Source: Neoluteolibacter marinus (lineage in GTDB: Bacteria > Verrucomicrobiota > Verrucomicrobiia > Verrucomicrobiales > Akkermansiaceae). Taken from it: DNA of 64,000 nucleotides. A program made the translations under genes and the position numbers. Shown here one piece after another: positions 35,425 to 43,358 of this stretch (its first letter is position 1; every line of letters starts with the position of its first letter). Below the pieces are notes generated by a model, which did not search any database, was not told where the DNA came from, and was given only the letters and a program-made list of their open reading frames with translations. The stretch covers positions 62,001 to 126,000 of the forward strand of contig NZ_JACZFQ010000090.1 in the NCBI RefSeq assembly GCF_014904755.1. Direction: 5' to 3'.

Positions 35425-38322
35425 TCACTTGAGGTCGAGCAGCCAGGCGACCAGCTGCTGGAAGTCGGCTTCCGGGATCGCATGGGCGAAGGCCGGCGGC
35501 ATCAGGGAAAGGCCGGTTTCCTCGTTGGCCGCGATGTCGCCGCGGCGCAGACGGTGCTCCGTGCCGGCGGCATCGACGCAGACCAGCGTCTCGCCGACCG
35601 TCCCGCGCTCGAGGCCGGCGAAGGTGCTGCCGTCCTTCATGGTGATCAGGTGCAGGCGGAAATGGGCATCGACGTTGCGGCCCGGGTCGAGGATGTCCTC
35701 CATCAGGCGGGCGGCGCCGCGATTGCCGATGCCGTCGAGTTGCGGGCCGATCAGCGCGCCCTTGCCCCCGATCGCGTGACAGGCGGCACAGTGGGTCGCG
35801 AAGGTCGCGGCACCTTTTGCCGGATCCGGAGTGACCGCGGGCAAGGCGGCGACCCGGGCGGCGATCAGGCGATCCGTCTCGGCCTGCATTTCCGCGGAAA
35901 CCGGCGACGGCGGGGGAGGCGGAGGTGCGGGCAGGTAGGCTGCGAGCTGGTCGCGCAGCCCGGCCGGGGCCGCGAACTTCAGCAGCAGTGCCAGCCGGCC
36001 GAGCCGGTCCCCGGCCGCGGTGAAACTCGCCGCGGTGAGAAGGGGCGGATCGAATTCCCCCGCGGCCAGCCAGGCATAGGCGGGGCCGTCGTCGCCGTCG
36101 GTGATCTCGAATCGCACCCGCCGGCCGGCACCGGTTTCCCAGCGGATGGCGTGGGCGGTGTCATCGCGCGGCGGCAGGGCGCGGTGGAGTTCCTCGCCGC
36201 TTTCGTCGTCGACCAGCCGCACGAAGTTCCGGTCGTGGCCCTCTTGGCCGGGCGCTCCCGAGTGCCCGCAGAGGACAAAGCTCAGCACGGGCGGCGCGGC
36301 GAACGGAGCCGAGCGCAGCGTGCCGGTGCGGCGTTCGGGCTCCTCGCCGGCACCGTCGAGGCTGGAGATCAGCCGCACCTCGCGGCCGTCGCCGAGCTTG
36401 CGGTCCTGGAGCGTCCACGGCGCGGACTTCGAGCGGGGATCGGCCACCGCGGTCCAGACTCCCTGTTCCTTGCGGGCGAGCAGTTCCGTGGCAATCGCAT
36501 TGCCCCAGCCGGTGAGCTCCGGGCCGGGAAGTTCGCCGCGTTGCTGCAAGCCGTCGGCGATGGCGAGAAGCAGGTCGGCCTGTTGGCCGGGGTCCGCGAA
36601 GTTGGCGCGGGAAAACTCCGCCAGTTCGGCCGCGGGCAGCTTCCCGGCCAGTGAGGGCAACGACTTCACGACCTCGTCGCAAGCCGGCGGACTGGACTTC
36701 AGGTCGTCGAACAAGAAGCGCGCCGCCTCGACGGAGTTCACCGAGCGGGCAAGATCGCGGATCTCATGGCGGAGGGATTCCGGAACCTCAAGCGGTCCGA
36801 AGCCGCCGGGCAGCTTCAGGTGCTCGCGGATCACGATCCGCAGCTGGTGGCGGAGCGCGGGGTCGGTGGGCGGGGTGTTCCCGAGGGCCGCCAGCAGCGC
36901 GGGCAGCCAATCGACCGACTGCGGCCGGATCAGGGCTTCGGCGGCGACCCGTTTCTCTGCCGGTGATCCGGATTCCAACCAACGGCGGGTCTTTTCCAAG
37001 GACGCGGGCGTCAGCCCTCCGGCCCGCGCCTCGAAGCGCAGCGCCGCGATCTCACCGGGCGCTTCTTCATTTTCCGCGGGCAGTTCACGTTTCACGATCC
37101 GCCAGATCCGGCCGCGCTCGCGGTCGCGCCCGGGGTGGTCCAGCGGCACCTCGTAGTGGCCGATGATCCGGTTGTAGAAATCGGCCACATAGAGCGCGCG
37201 GTCCGGCCCGATGCGCAGGTCGACCGGGCGGAACCACGGGTCCTCGCTGACGAGGAAATCGGGCTCCTCGGCTGCCGCCGGGGTGCTGCCGGTGAAGCTC
37301 ACCCGGTCGAGGTTGATCCGCGAGGTGACCACGTTGCCGATCAGGATGCGATCCTGCCAGGACTCGCCCCAGGTGCCGCGGTCGAGGTAAGTGATCCCGC
37401 AGATGCCGGTGGAGGCGTGGGTGTGGTGCATCATCACCGGGCCGAAGCCGAGGCCGTCGTCGGGCTTGCCGAAGCTGGGATAGACGGCGCCGGGGATCAG
37501 CTGGTAGATCGGCGCGCTGTGGCAGTCGGCGCTGTAGAGATTGCCATCGCGGTCCCACGCCAGGCCGAAGGGATTGACCTGGCCGGCGGTGAAGAGCTCG
37601 ACCCGGCTGCCGTCCGGCTTGAAACGGAACACGTTGCCCGAGTTCAGCACCAGCTCGGTGCCCGGGTCGCCAGGTTGCGCGCCGCGCAGGTTTTCCGGCC
37701 GGACCTTGAAATGACTGTCGTTGCTGAAGCCGTGGGTCGCATAGACCCAGCCGTCCGGGGCGAGGCGGAAACTGGAGCAATTGCCGTGGACATCGCGCTC
37801 CCAGCCGAGGGGGCCGAAGAGGATCTTGCGCTCGTCGCAGACGCCGTCGCCGTCGGTGTCGTCGAAGAACCAGAGGTTGGGGATGCTCCAAGCGATGCAG
37901 CCGGTCTTGTACGGCAGCACCCCGGTCGGGATGTTGAGTCCGTCGGCAAAGACGGTGCGCTTGTCGGCTCGGCCGTCCTTGTCAGTGTCCTCGAGGATGA
38001 TGATGGCGTCGCGGCTGTCGCGGACGCGGCTGCCCTGCGGGTCCGCCCAGCGATCGCGCGGCGCCGGATGGGGATACTCGCGGGTGCTGGTGACCCACAG
38101 GCGGCCCTGGTCGTCGAAGGCGATGTTGATCGGCTTGTCGATCTGCGGCTCCGCGGCGAAGAGTTGGACTTCAAAGCCCTCGGGGACCTGGAATCCGGCG
38201 AGTTCTTCTTCCGGAACCCGCGGGCCGGACTCGCGGACCAGCGAGGTATCGACGGCCGCTGGTGCGGGACTCCACGACAGGGGCAGCAAGAGGGCGCAAA
38301 GGCGGGGCAGCGAGGGTTTCAT
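35425..38322 (-). CDS. PVC-type heme c protein with sugar-dehydrogenase-like propeller
   Basis: A 965-residue exported protein. After the signal peptide (about 1-23) comes a six-bladed propeller of the PVC membrane-bound-dehydrogenase type (about 45-410: FQVPEGFEVQLFAAEP, PINIAFDDQGRLWVTSTREYP, DGLNIPTGVLPYKTGCI, GLAWDRDGNLYSADCHSAP). HEAT-like helices follow (about 425-560), then a beta domain and a C-terminal cytochrome c with heme motif C845-A-A-C-H849 and probable axial Met941 (SLMPPAF). Such proteins are abundant in the PVC group and are thought to oxidise carbohydrates; the substrate is unknown. It is monocistronic and divergent from the GAF-LytTR regulator. Confidence 0.93.
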   Translation of the reverse strand: MKPSLPRLCALLLPLSWSPAPAAVDTSLVRESGPRVPEEELAGFQVPEGFEVQLFAAEPQIDKPINIAFDDQGRLWVTSTREYPHPAPRDRWADPQGSRVRDSRDAIIILEDTDKDGRADKRTVFADGLNIPTGVLPYKTGCIAWSIPNLWFFDDTDGDGVCDERKILFGPLGWERDVHGNCSSFRLAPDGWVYATHGFSNDSHFKVRPENLRGAQPGDPGTELVLNSGNVFRFKPDGSRVELFTAGQVNPFGLAWDRDGNLYSADCHSAPIYQLIPGAVYPSFGKPDDGLGFGPVMMHHTHASTGICGITYLDRGTWGESWQDRILIGNVVTSRINLDRVSFTGSTPAAAEEPDFLVSEDPWFRPVDLRIGPDRALYVADFYNRIIGHYEVPLDHPGRDRERGRIWRIVKRELPAENEEAPGEIAALRFEARAGGLTPASLEKTRRWLESGSPAEKRVAAEALIRPQSVDWLPALLAALGNTPPTDPALRHQLRIVIREHLKLPGGFGPLEVPESLRHEIRDLARSVNSVEAARFLFDDLKSSPPACDEVVKSLPSLAGKLPAAELAEFSRANFADPGQQADLLLAIADGLQQRGELPGPELTGWGNAIATELLARKEQGVWTAVADPRSKSAPWTLQDRKLGDGREVRLISSLDGAGEEPERRTGTLRSAPFAAPPVLSFVLCGHSGAPGQEGHDRNFVRLVDDESGEELHRALPPRDDTAHAIRWETGAGRRVRFEITDGDDGPAYAWLAAGEFDPPLLTAASFTAAGDRLGRLALLLKFAAPAGLRDQLAAYLPAPPPPPPSPVSAEMQAETDRLIAARVAALPAVTPDPAKGAATFATHCAACHAIGGKGALIGPQLDGIGNRGAARLMEDILDPGRNVDAHFRLHLITMKDGSTFAGLERGTVGETLVCVDAAGTEHRLRRGDIAANEETGLSLMPPAFAHAIPEADFQQLVAWLLDLK

Positions 38323-38693
38323 CCGCGGTTTCCCCCATACTACCCGGCAGGCGACGATTCCTTTCGCTGCGGAAGAAGGGTGGCAGGAGCGGGCGGCCTA
38401 TCCACCCGCCCGCTCCAGCACCGGTCGTACGGGACCTTGCGATCGGGCGGGGGGCAGACCGATCGAAAAGCGCCGGACCGCGCGCACCGGGTCATGAGCA
38501 CGCGTCGCGGCCGGGACGGTCCCACGGGGCCGTCCCCTCGGGCAATGCGGATGCGATGAACGACCCTATCGGTCGATGAACGACCGCTGTTTGAATGATA
38601 CAAAACTCTGCAGATCCGCCGATCGTTTTGACAATCATGGCATTGGTCGCACGGTGCCGGGGGAGGGGCGGAGCAGCGGACGGGAGGGAGAAG
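38323..38693. other. Divergent intergenic region PVC cytochrome / GAF-LytTR
   Basis: These 371 bp contain a G+C hairpin (38513-38519 with 38530-38536), the direct-repeat pair described separately (38554-38585), and a TTGACA hexamer at 38628 without a good matching -10. No small ORF or RNA gene is supported. Confidence 0.45.
38554..38585. promoter_or_regulatory. Direct repeat typical of a LytTR-type binding site
   Basis: The 12-mer CGATGAACGACC occurs twice (38554-38565 and 38574-38585) with a 20-bp period. Its reverse complement contains CGTTCAT, resembling the GTT-containing half-site bound by LytTR regulators as direct repeats about two helical turns apart. It lies about 108 bp before the LytTR gene start. 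Confidence 0.65.
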
Positions 38694-39560
38694 ATGGAGA
38701 TGACAGCTGATTGGAAATCGGTGGCAGGATGGCTGCTGCAGGCCGACGTCGATGACGGCGTTTCGCACGTGCTCGCCCATTTCGGCCGTCTCCACGGGGC
38801 GGACCGGGCCTGGGTGATTCGCTACGACGAGGCGTTCACCCACTTGTGGAACACCCATGAATGGACCGCGCCCGGGATCCGGGGTCACGTGGAGGATGTC
38901 CAGGGCGTTCCGGTGGAGGCCGGGGTCTGGCTGCACGAGGAAATGAAGCGACAGGGCCACCTGATGATCGCGGACGTTGCCACCATGCCGAAACGCGCCC
39001 GCGGCCTGCAGGCGGAATTCCAGCGGCAGGGGATCCAATCGCTGCTCGCGCTGCCGGTCTACCGGGAGGACCGGCTGGCTTTTCAGGTCGGCTACGATGC
39101 GGTCAGGCAGCCGCGGGTTTGGCCGGAGGCGGAAATCGCCGAACTGAAGGACGCCGCGGAATTGATCGCCAAGGCCTTGCGGGCCCGGGGCAGCGGCGGG
39201 CGAATGGGATTTCCGACCTTCGCCCCGGAAGATCGCCTGGTCCACCTGCGGGTCGGCGTGGGCACGGTGGCGATCCCGCTTTCCGACATCCGCCGGATCG
39301 AGGCGGACGGCGACTACACCGTGGTCCATGCCAAGGGCGGGCGGCGCAACACCGAGCGGCGGAGCGTTCGCGACTGGGAAGGCATTCTGCCCAAGGACCA
39401 GTTCATCCGCATCCACCGCGGCATGATCGTCCGCGCGGACGCCATCCAGAAGCTCGACCGCGGCGGCGGCCGCTGGCGGGTGACCCTGGTCGACGGCGAG
39501 CACCCGATCCCGGTCGGCCGTGTCTACCGGGCCGCGGTACGGATTCACCTGGGGATCTGA
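38694..39560 (+). CDS. GAF-LytTR transcriptional regulator
   Basis: About 288 residues. Residues about 10-165 fit a GAF sensor domain (VLAHFGRLHGADRAWVIRY, IQSLLALPVYREDRLAFQVGYDAV). About 185-285 is a LytTR DNA-binding domain (VAIPLSDIRRIEADGDYTVVHA, LPKDQFIRIHRGMIVRADAI, VGRVYRAAV). There is no receiver domain, so activation is probably by GAF ligand or partner. ATG 38694 is favoured because a GGGAGG ribosome-binding site lies just upstream; in-frame ATGs at 38595 and 38700 are alternatives. Possible targets are itself and the divergent PVC cytochrome gene. Confidence 0.88.
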   Translation: MEMTADWKSVAGWLLQADVDDGVSHVLAHFGRLHGADRAWVIRYDEAFTHLWNTHEWTAPGIRGHVEDVQGVPVEAGVWLHEEMKRQGHLMIADVATMPKRARGLQAEFQRQGIQSLLALPVYREDRLAFQVGYDAVRQPRVWPEAEIAELKDAAELIAKALRARGSGGRMGFPTFAPEDRLVHLRVGVGTVAIPLSDIRRIEADGDYTVVHAKGGRRNTERRSVRDWEGILPKDQFIRIHRGMIVRADAIQKLDRGGGRWRVTLVDGEHPIPVGRVYRAAVRIHLGI

Positions 39561-39607
39561 AAGCGCGGATCGACAGCGCCCCCGGCCTTCCCTAGGCTGC
39601 CGCGCGA

Positions 39608-40714
39608 ATGACGTTGGCTGAGCTCGGGTGGGACGACTTTTTCGCCAAGGCCTTTGCGCCGTTGGAAGCGAAGGGCTGGGTGCCCGCGCGCCTGATCCGC
39701 GAGAGTCCGATCAACTACGGCGCCTTCCTGGGCGACGGCGAGGAGATCGACGTGGTTCTCGGCGGCAAGGTCTGGCATGACGCCGCCTGCGACGCCGAAC
39801 TGCCCGCGGTCGGAGACTGGGTCGCGGTTGAAATGGGTGGCGAGAACGAGGACCACATGATCCGCGCGCGCTTGCCGCGGAAGTCGTGTTTTTCCCGCAA
39901 GATGCCGGGCAAGAGCACCCAGGAGCAGGTGATCGGCGCGAACGTCGACGTCGTCGCGGTGGTCACCGATTCCGGTCCCGACCACAATCCGCGGCGGATG
40001 GAACGCTACTTCGCCTTGATCGGCCGCAGCGGCGCGAAGCCGGTGGTGCTGGTCAACAAGTCGGACCTGTTCCCGGCGGAACACAACCAGGCTTGCGCCG
40101 ACGAACTCCGCGCCTTGTGCCCGGACGCCGACGTCCACGTCACCAGTGCACTGACCGGCGACGGTCTCGAGGTGCTGAAATCCTACCTCGGCGAGGGCGT
40201 CACGATGTGCGTCGTGGGATCGTCGGGGGTCGGCAAGTCGACCTTGGTCAACCAGCTCTACGGCGAGGAGTGGCAATGGACCAGCGAGGTCAACGATGTC
40301 ACCGGCAAGGGCCGCCACACCACCACCTCGCGCGAGCTCGTCCCGCTGTCCGGCGGTGGCATGTTGATCGACAACCCGGGGATGCGCGAAATCCAGATGT
40401 GGACCGACGAGCAGACCCTGCGGGAAAGCTTCGCCGACCTCGAGGAGATGGCCGCGGAGTGCCGCTTCGCCGATTGCAAGCACGGCCACGACAAGGGCTG
40501 CGCGATCCGGGCCGCCGTGGCGGAAGGGACGGTCGATCTTCACCGGCTGGAGAGTTTCCTGCGGCTCGACGAGGAGATCGAAAAGATCCGCCATCTGGCG
40601 AAGAAGCGGCAGATGACCGTCGAGCGCTGGGCCAAGCGCAACCACCGGGTCAAGGCCCGCAATCTCAACGACCGCATCCAGCTCGAGGAAGACGAGCGCG
40701 GCGAGTGGCGTTGA
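39608..40714 (+). CDS. rsgA: Ribosome small-subunit GTPase A
   Basis: A 368-residue circularly permuted GTPase that assists late 30S maturation. G4 NKSD (150-153) precedes G1 GSSGVGKST (204-212) and G3 DNPG (255-258), the order unique to this family. The N-terminal OB fold precedes them and the zinc cluster C285, C290, H292 (or H294), C298 follows. It lies 47 bp downstream of the LytTR gene, possibly read through. Confidence 0.97.
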   Translation: MTLAELGWDDFFAKAFAPLEAKGWVPARLIRESPINYGAFLGDGEEIDVVLGGKVWHDAACDAELPAVGDWVAVEMGGENEDHMIRARLPRKSCFSRKMPGKSTQEQVIGANVDVVAVVTDSGPDHNPRRMERYFALIGRSGAKPVVLVNKSDLFPAEHNQACADELRALCPDADVHVTSALTGDGLEVLKSYLGEGVTMCVVGSSGVGKSTLVNQLYGEEWQWTSEVNDVTGKGRHTTTSRELVPLSGGGMLIDNPGMREIQMWTDEQTLRESFADLEEMAAECRFADCKHGHDKGCAIRAAVAEGTVDLHRLESFLRLDEEIEKIRHLAKKRQMTVERWAKRNHRVKARNLNDRIQLEEDERGEWR

Positions 40715-40775
40715 GGCGTCGCCCGCTTCTCAGGAAAAGGTTGTCCGGGCGGGGGAATGCGGTAGGGGTCTTGGG

Positions 40776-41165
40776 ATGAGAAACTTGCTCGCCCTCGCCA
40801 TGGCCGGCCTGATGACCGCTGCTGCTCCCGCCGCCGATGAACCGGCCAAGGACAAGCCGGCGACCATCGAGCAGGTGGAGAAACAACTGGAAAAAGGGGC
40901 CCAGCTGCTGGATGTCCGGACCAAGTCGGAGTGGGACAAGGGCCACCTCAAGGGCGCGACCCGGGTGGATATTTTCAAGGACGGATTCCTGGAGAAGGTG
41001 AAGGCCAAGATGGATCCGAAGAAGCCGCTGGTGGTCTACTGCCATTCGGGCGGCCGCAGCGCCGATGCGACGGAACAGCTGCGCGAGGCGGGATTCACCA
41101 CGGTCTACGATCTGGATGGCGGGATCACCGCCTGGAAGAAGGCCGGCAAGCCGGTGGAGAAATGA
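40776..41165 (+). CDS. Exported rhodanese-like protein
   Basis: A 129-residue protein with signal peptide (LLALAMAGLMTAAAPAA) and a single rhodanese domain: VDVR-like LLDVRTKSEW, GHLKGATRVD, and the active-site loop C89-H-S-G-G-R-S. The catalytic cysteine suggests sulfurtransferase or related thiol activity outside the cytoplasm. The stop overlaps the next start (ATGA), so it is translationally coupled to the small SGNH lipoprotein. Confidence 0.92.
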   Translation: MRNLLALAMAGLMTAAAPAADEPAKDKPATIEQVEKQLEKGAQLLDVRTKSEWDKGHLKGATRVDIFKDGFLEKVKAKMDPKKPLVVYCHSGGRSADATEQLREAGFTTVYDLDGGITAWKKAGKPVEK

Positions 41166-41881
41166 AGGCCGCGCTGGGAGCCTGCCCGTGGTTGCTGGTT
41201 TGCCTGGTGCTTTCAGGGTGCAGCGTGGTGCCCGCGGCCCAGCCGGTGGTGCCGCCGGCATTGGTCACCGAACTCAACAAATCGTGGCCGGACAACCGCA
41301 CCATCCATCTGGTGTTCCACGGCCACAGCGTGCCGTCAGGGTATCACAAGACGCCGGAGGTGAAGCCCTTCGACTCCTACCCGCTGATGGCGATGGAGAA
41401 GATCCAGAAGGCTTATCCCCACGCGGTGATCAACGCCATCGTCACCTCGATCGGCGGCGAGGACAGCGTCAAGGGCGCGGCCCGCTTCGAGAAGGATGCC
41501 CTGTCGATGCGGCCCGACGTGGTGTTCATCGACTATGCGCTCAATGACCGCCGCGTGCCCGAGGCGGAGGTGGAGAAGGCCTGGCGCACGATGGTCCGCG
41601 CCGCCAAGGCGAAGGGGGTGCCGGTGGTCCTGGTGACGCCGACCGGGGCGCGCGGCGTGAAGTTCGACGACCCGGCCGAACCGCTGGAAGTCCGCGCCGC
41701 GATCATCCGCAAGGTGGCGGCGGAAGAAGGCGTGTTGCTCGCCGACGTGTGGGCGGCTTGGAAGGCGGAGGTGAAGGGCGGCACCAACCAGGACCGCTTG
41801 CTGGCCCAGGCGAACCACCCCAACCGCAAGGGCCACGAGATCGCCGCGAAGGTGATCGCCGGGCTGTTCGGTGCACGGTGA
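41162..41881 (+). CDS. SGNH-hydrolase-like lipoprotein
   Basis: Encodes 239 residues. A lipobox VLSGC (Cys20) marks a lipoprotein. The SGNH fold is recognisable: block I reads FHGHS (Ser56 nucleophile, His55 replacing the usual Asp), an N-containing block (DYALNDRR), and a C-terminal NHPNRKGHEIA with the catalytic His. The unusual GHS suggests altered specificity, or a family branch that keeps Ser and His. The last 43 bases of the gene are duplicated 269 bp downstream. Coupled to the rhodanese gene. Substrate unknown. Confidence 0.8.
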   Translation: MKAALGACPWLLVCLVLSGCSVVPAAQPVVPPALVTELNKSWPDNRTIHLVFHGHSVPSGYHKTPEVKPFDSYPLMAMEKIQKAYPHAVINAIVTSIGGEDSVKGAARFEKDALSMRPDVVFIDYALNDRRVPEAEVEKAWRTMVRAAKAKGVPVVLVTPTGARGVKFDDPAEPLEVRAAIIRKVAAEEGVLLADVWAAWKAEVKGGTNQDRLLAQANHPNRKGHEIAAKVIAGLFGAR

Positions 41882-41894
41882 GCGGAGTCAAAAA

Positions 41895-42100
41895 CCTTGG
41901 AGTGCGGTGGCAGAGCCCCGTGGGGGCGGCGACACCGCTTTCGAAGGAACGTGAGCGGTCGCGATGCATGTTCGAGCTGTCCAATCCCAACGGGTTCGTC
42001 CGTGGATTCCATAAGGTCGCAGGGAATGCGTCAGGGTGAGGGGTCACAGAATAAAGGGCCGTCGCCGGTCGTGCCTCCCTCTGCCGGCGCACTCCAAAGG
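41895..42100. mobile_element. MITE-like 206-bp element, copy 1
   Basis: The ends are inverted: left CCTTGGAGTGCGGTGGCAGAG-like, right CTCTGCCGGCGCACTCCAAAGG-like, matching at about 17 of 20 compared positions. Inside the left end is a hairpin (GCGGTG...CACCGC around a GCCCC/GGGGC pairing). There is no transposase ORF. It fits a non-autonomous element or a dispersed regulatory or RNA-structured repeat. Confidence 0.65.
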
Positions 42101-42164
42101 GTGATTTGATCGCCGCGAAGGTGATCGGCCGGGCTGTTCGGTGCATGGTGAGTGGAGTCAAAAA

Positions 42165-42370
42165 CCTTGGAGTGCGGTGGCAGAGCCCCGTCGGGGCGGC
42201 GACACCGCTTTCGAAGGAACGTGAGCGGTCGCGATGCATGTTCGAGCTATCCAATCCCAACGTGTTCGTCCGCGGATTCCTTGAGGTCGCAGGAAATGCG
42301 TCAGGGTGAGGGGTCACCGAACAAAGCGCCGTCGCCGGTCGTGCCTTCCTCTGCCGGCGCACTCCAAAGG
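42165..42370. mobile_element. MITE-like 206-bp element, copy 2
   Basis: Same length and same terminal inverted repeats as copy 1, with a few substitutions. It lies inside the second half of the tandem duplication, 84 bp before the esterase start, so it may influence that gene's upstream region. Confidence 0.65.
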
Positions 42371-42454
42371 GTGATTTGCCGCGATCCCGATCCGGTGATG
42401 TCCCGCTTTCAACTGGCCGAAACAAGCCGCCGGCGGCAACGGTAAGAGGTCACC

Positions 42455-43348
42455 ATGAAAACCCTCATTGCCGCCTGTTGCCTCATGACCGCCGTTGCCT
42501 CCGCCGATTGGGAACCCTTGTGGCAGGGCGAAGCCCCCGGGGCCAAGCGTCCTCCCGCCGGATCGGAAACGATCGGCGACGGCTGGCGCTACACCGACAT
42601 CGAGGTGCCGCAGTACTTCGCCTACCCCGCGCCGGCCGGCAACAACACCGGCAAGGCGGTGGTGATCTTTCCCGGCGGCGGCTACGGCATCCTGGCGATG
42701 AACCACGAGGGCCACGACTACGCGAAGTGGCTCAACGAACGCGGCATCACCGGCGTGGTCGTAAAGTACCGCGTCAGCGGCAAGGCGGAGTTCGGCTACC
42801 AGTACCCGGTGCCCCTGCTCGATGCCCGCCGCGCCATCCGCACGGTGCGGGCGCGGGCCAAGGAGTGGGGCGTGGATCCCGCGAAGGTCGGGGTGATGGG
42901 GTCTTCCGCGGGGGGATCCCTGGCCAGCCTGTGTTCGACCCTTTACGGCGAGACCTTCGCGGAGGAAGGCAAGGACGAGATCGACGCCCGGAGCTGCAAG
43001 CCCGACTTCTCGATCCTGATCTACCCGGTCATCACCATGGGCGAGGTGACCCACGGCGGCTCCCGCCACAACCTGTTAGGCGATCATCCCGAGCCGGCGC
43101 TGGTCGAGAAGTGCTCCGGTGAAAAGCAGGTCACCAAGGACACTCCGCCGGCCTTCCTCCTCACCACCGCCGACGACGGCGTCGACTGCCGCAACAGCCT
43201 CGACTACGCCGCCGCCTGCAAGGCCCACGGCGTGCCGGTGAGCCTCCACCTGTTCGAGAAAGGCGGCCACGGCTACGGGATGAACGTGCAAGACAAGGGC
43301 GACCTCGCGGCCTGGCCGTCGTTGCTGGACGCGTGGTTGAAGCGCTGA
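42455..43348 (+). CDS. Exported alpha/beta-hydrolase (esterase/lipase-like)
   Basis: A 297-residue secreted esterase. Signal peptide MKTLIAACCLMTAVASA. The oxyanion motif PGGGYG (about 73-78) and nucleophile elbow G149-S-S151-A-G153 identify it; the acid is probably in TADDGVDC and the His in GGHGYG. It resembles BD-FAE or acetyl-xylan esterases that remove acyl groups from plant or algal polysaccharides. Substrate unknown. It is preceded by the MITE-like repeat region and converges on the FG-GAP gene with 10 bp between stops. Confidence 0.88.
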   Translation: MKTLIAACCLMTAVASADWEPLWQGEAPGAKRPPAGSETIGDGWRYTDIEVPQYFAYPAPAGNNTGKAVVIFPGGGYGILAMNHEGHDYAKWLNERGITGVVVKYRVSGKAEFGYQYPVPLLDARRAIRTVRARAKEWGVDPAKVGVMGSSAGGSLASLCSTLYGETFAEEGKDEIDARSCKPDFSILIYPVITMGEVTHGGSRHNLLGDHPEPALVEKCSGEKQVTKDTPPAFLLTTADDGVDCRNSLDYAAACKAHGVPVSLHLFEKGGHGYGMNVQDKGDLAAWPSLLDAWLKR

Positions 43349-43358
43349 GCGCGCTCCT

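Larger units (their letters stand above)
41839..42377 (+). repeat. Tandem duplication of about 270 bp
   Basis: Two nearly identical copies (41839-42107 and 42108-42377, offset 269 bp). Each starts with GATCGCCGCGAAGGTGATCG from the 3' end of the SGNH gene and ends CAAAGGGTGATTT. Copy 2 has one extra base and a few substitutions. The repeat therefore arose by duplication of a segment that included the SGNH gene end and the element described below. Confidence 0.92.

Noticed and set aside
38628-38656. Sigma70-like promoter starting with TTGACA
   Set aside because: The -35 hexamer is perfect, but no acceptable -10 occurs at 16-18 bp spacing.
41881-42370. Small open frames (70-97 codons) in the tandem repeat region
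   Set aside because: They lie inside the repeated element, change with each copy and have no protein-like features.
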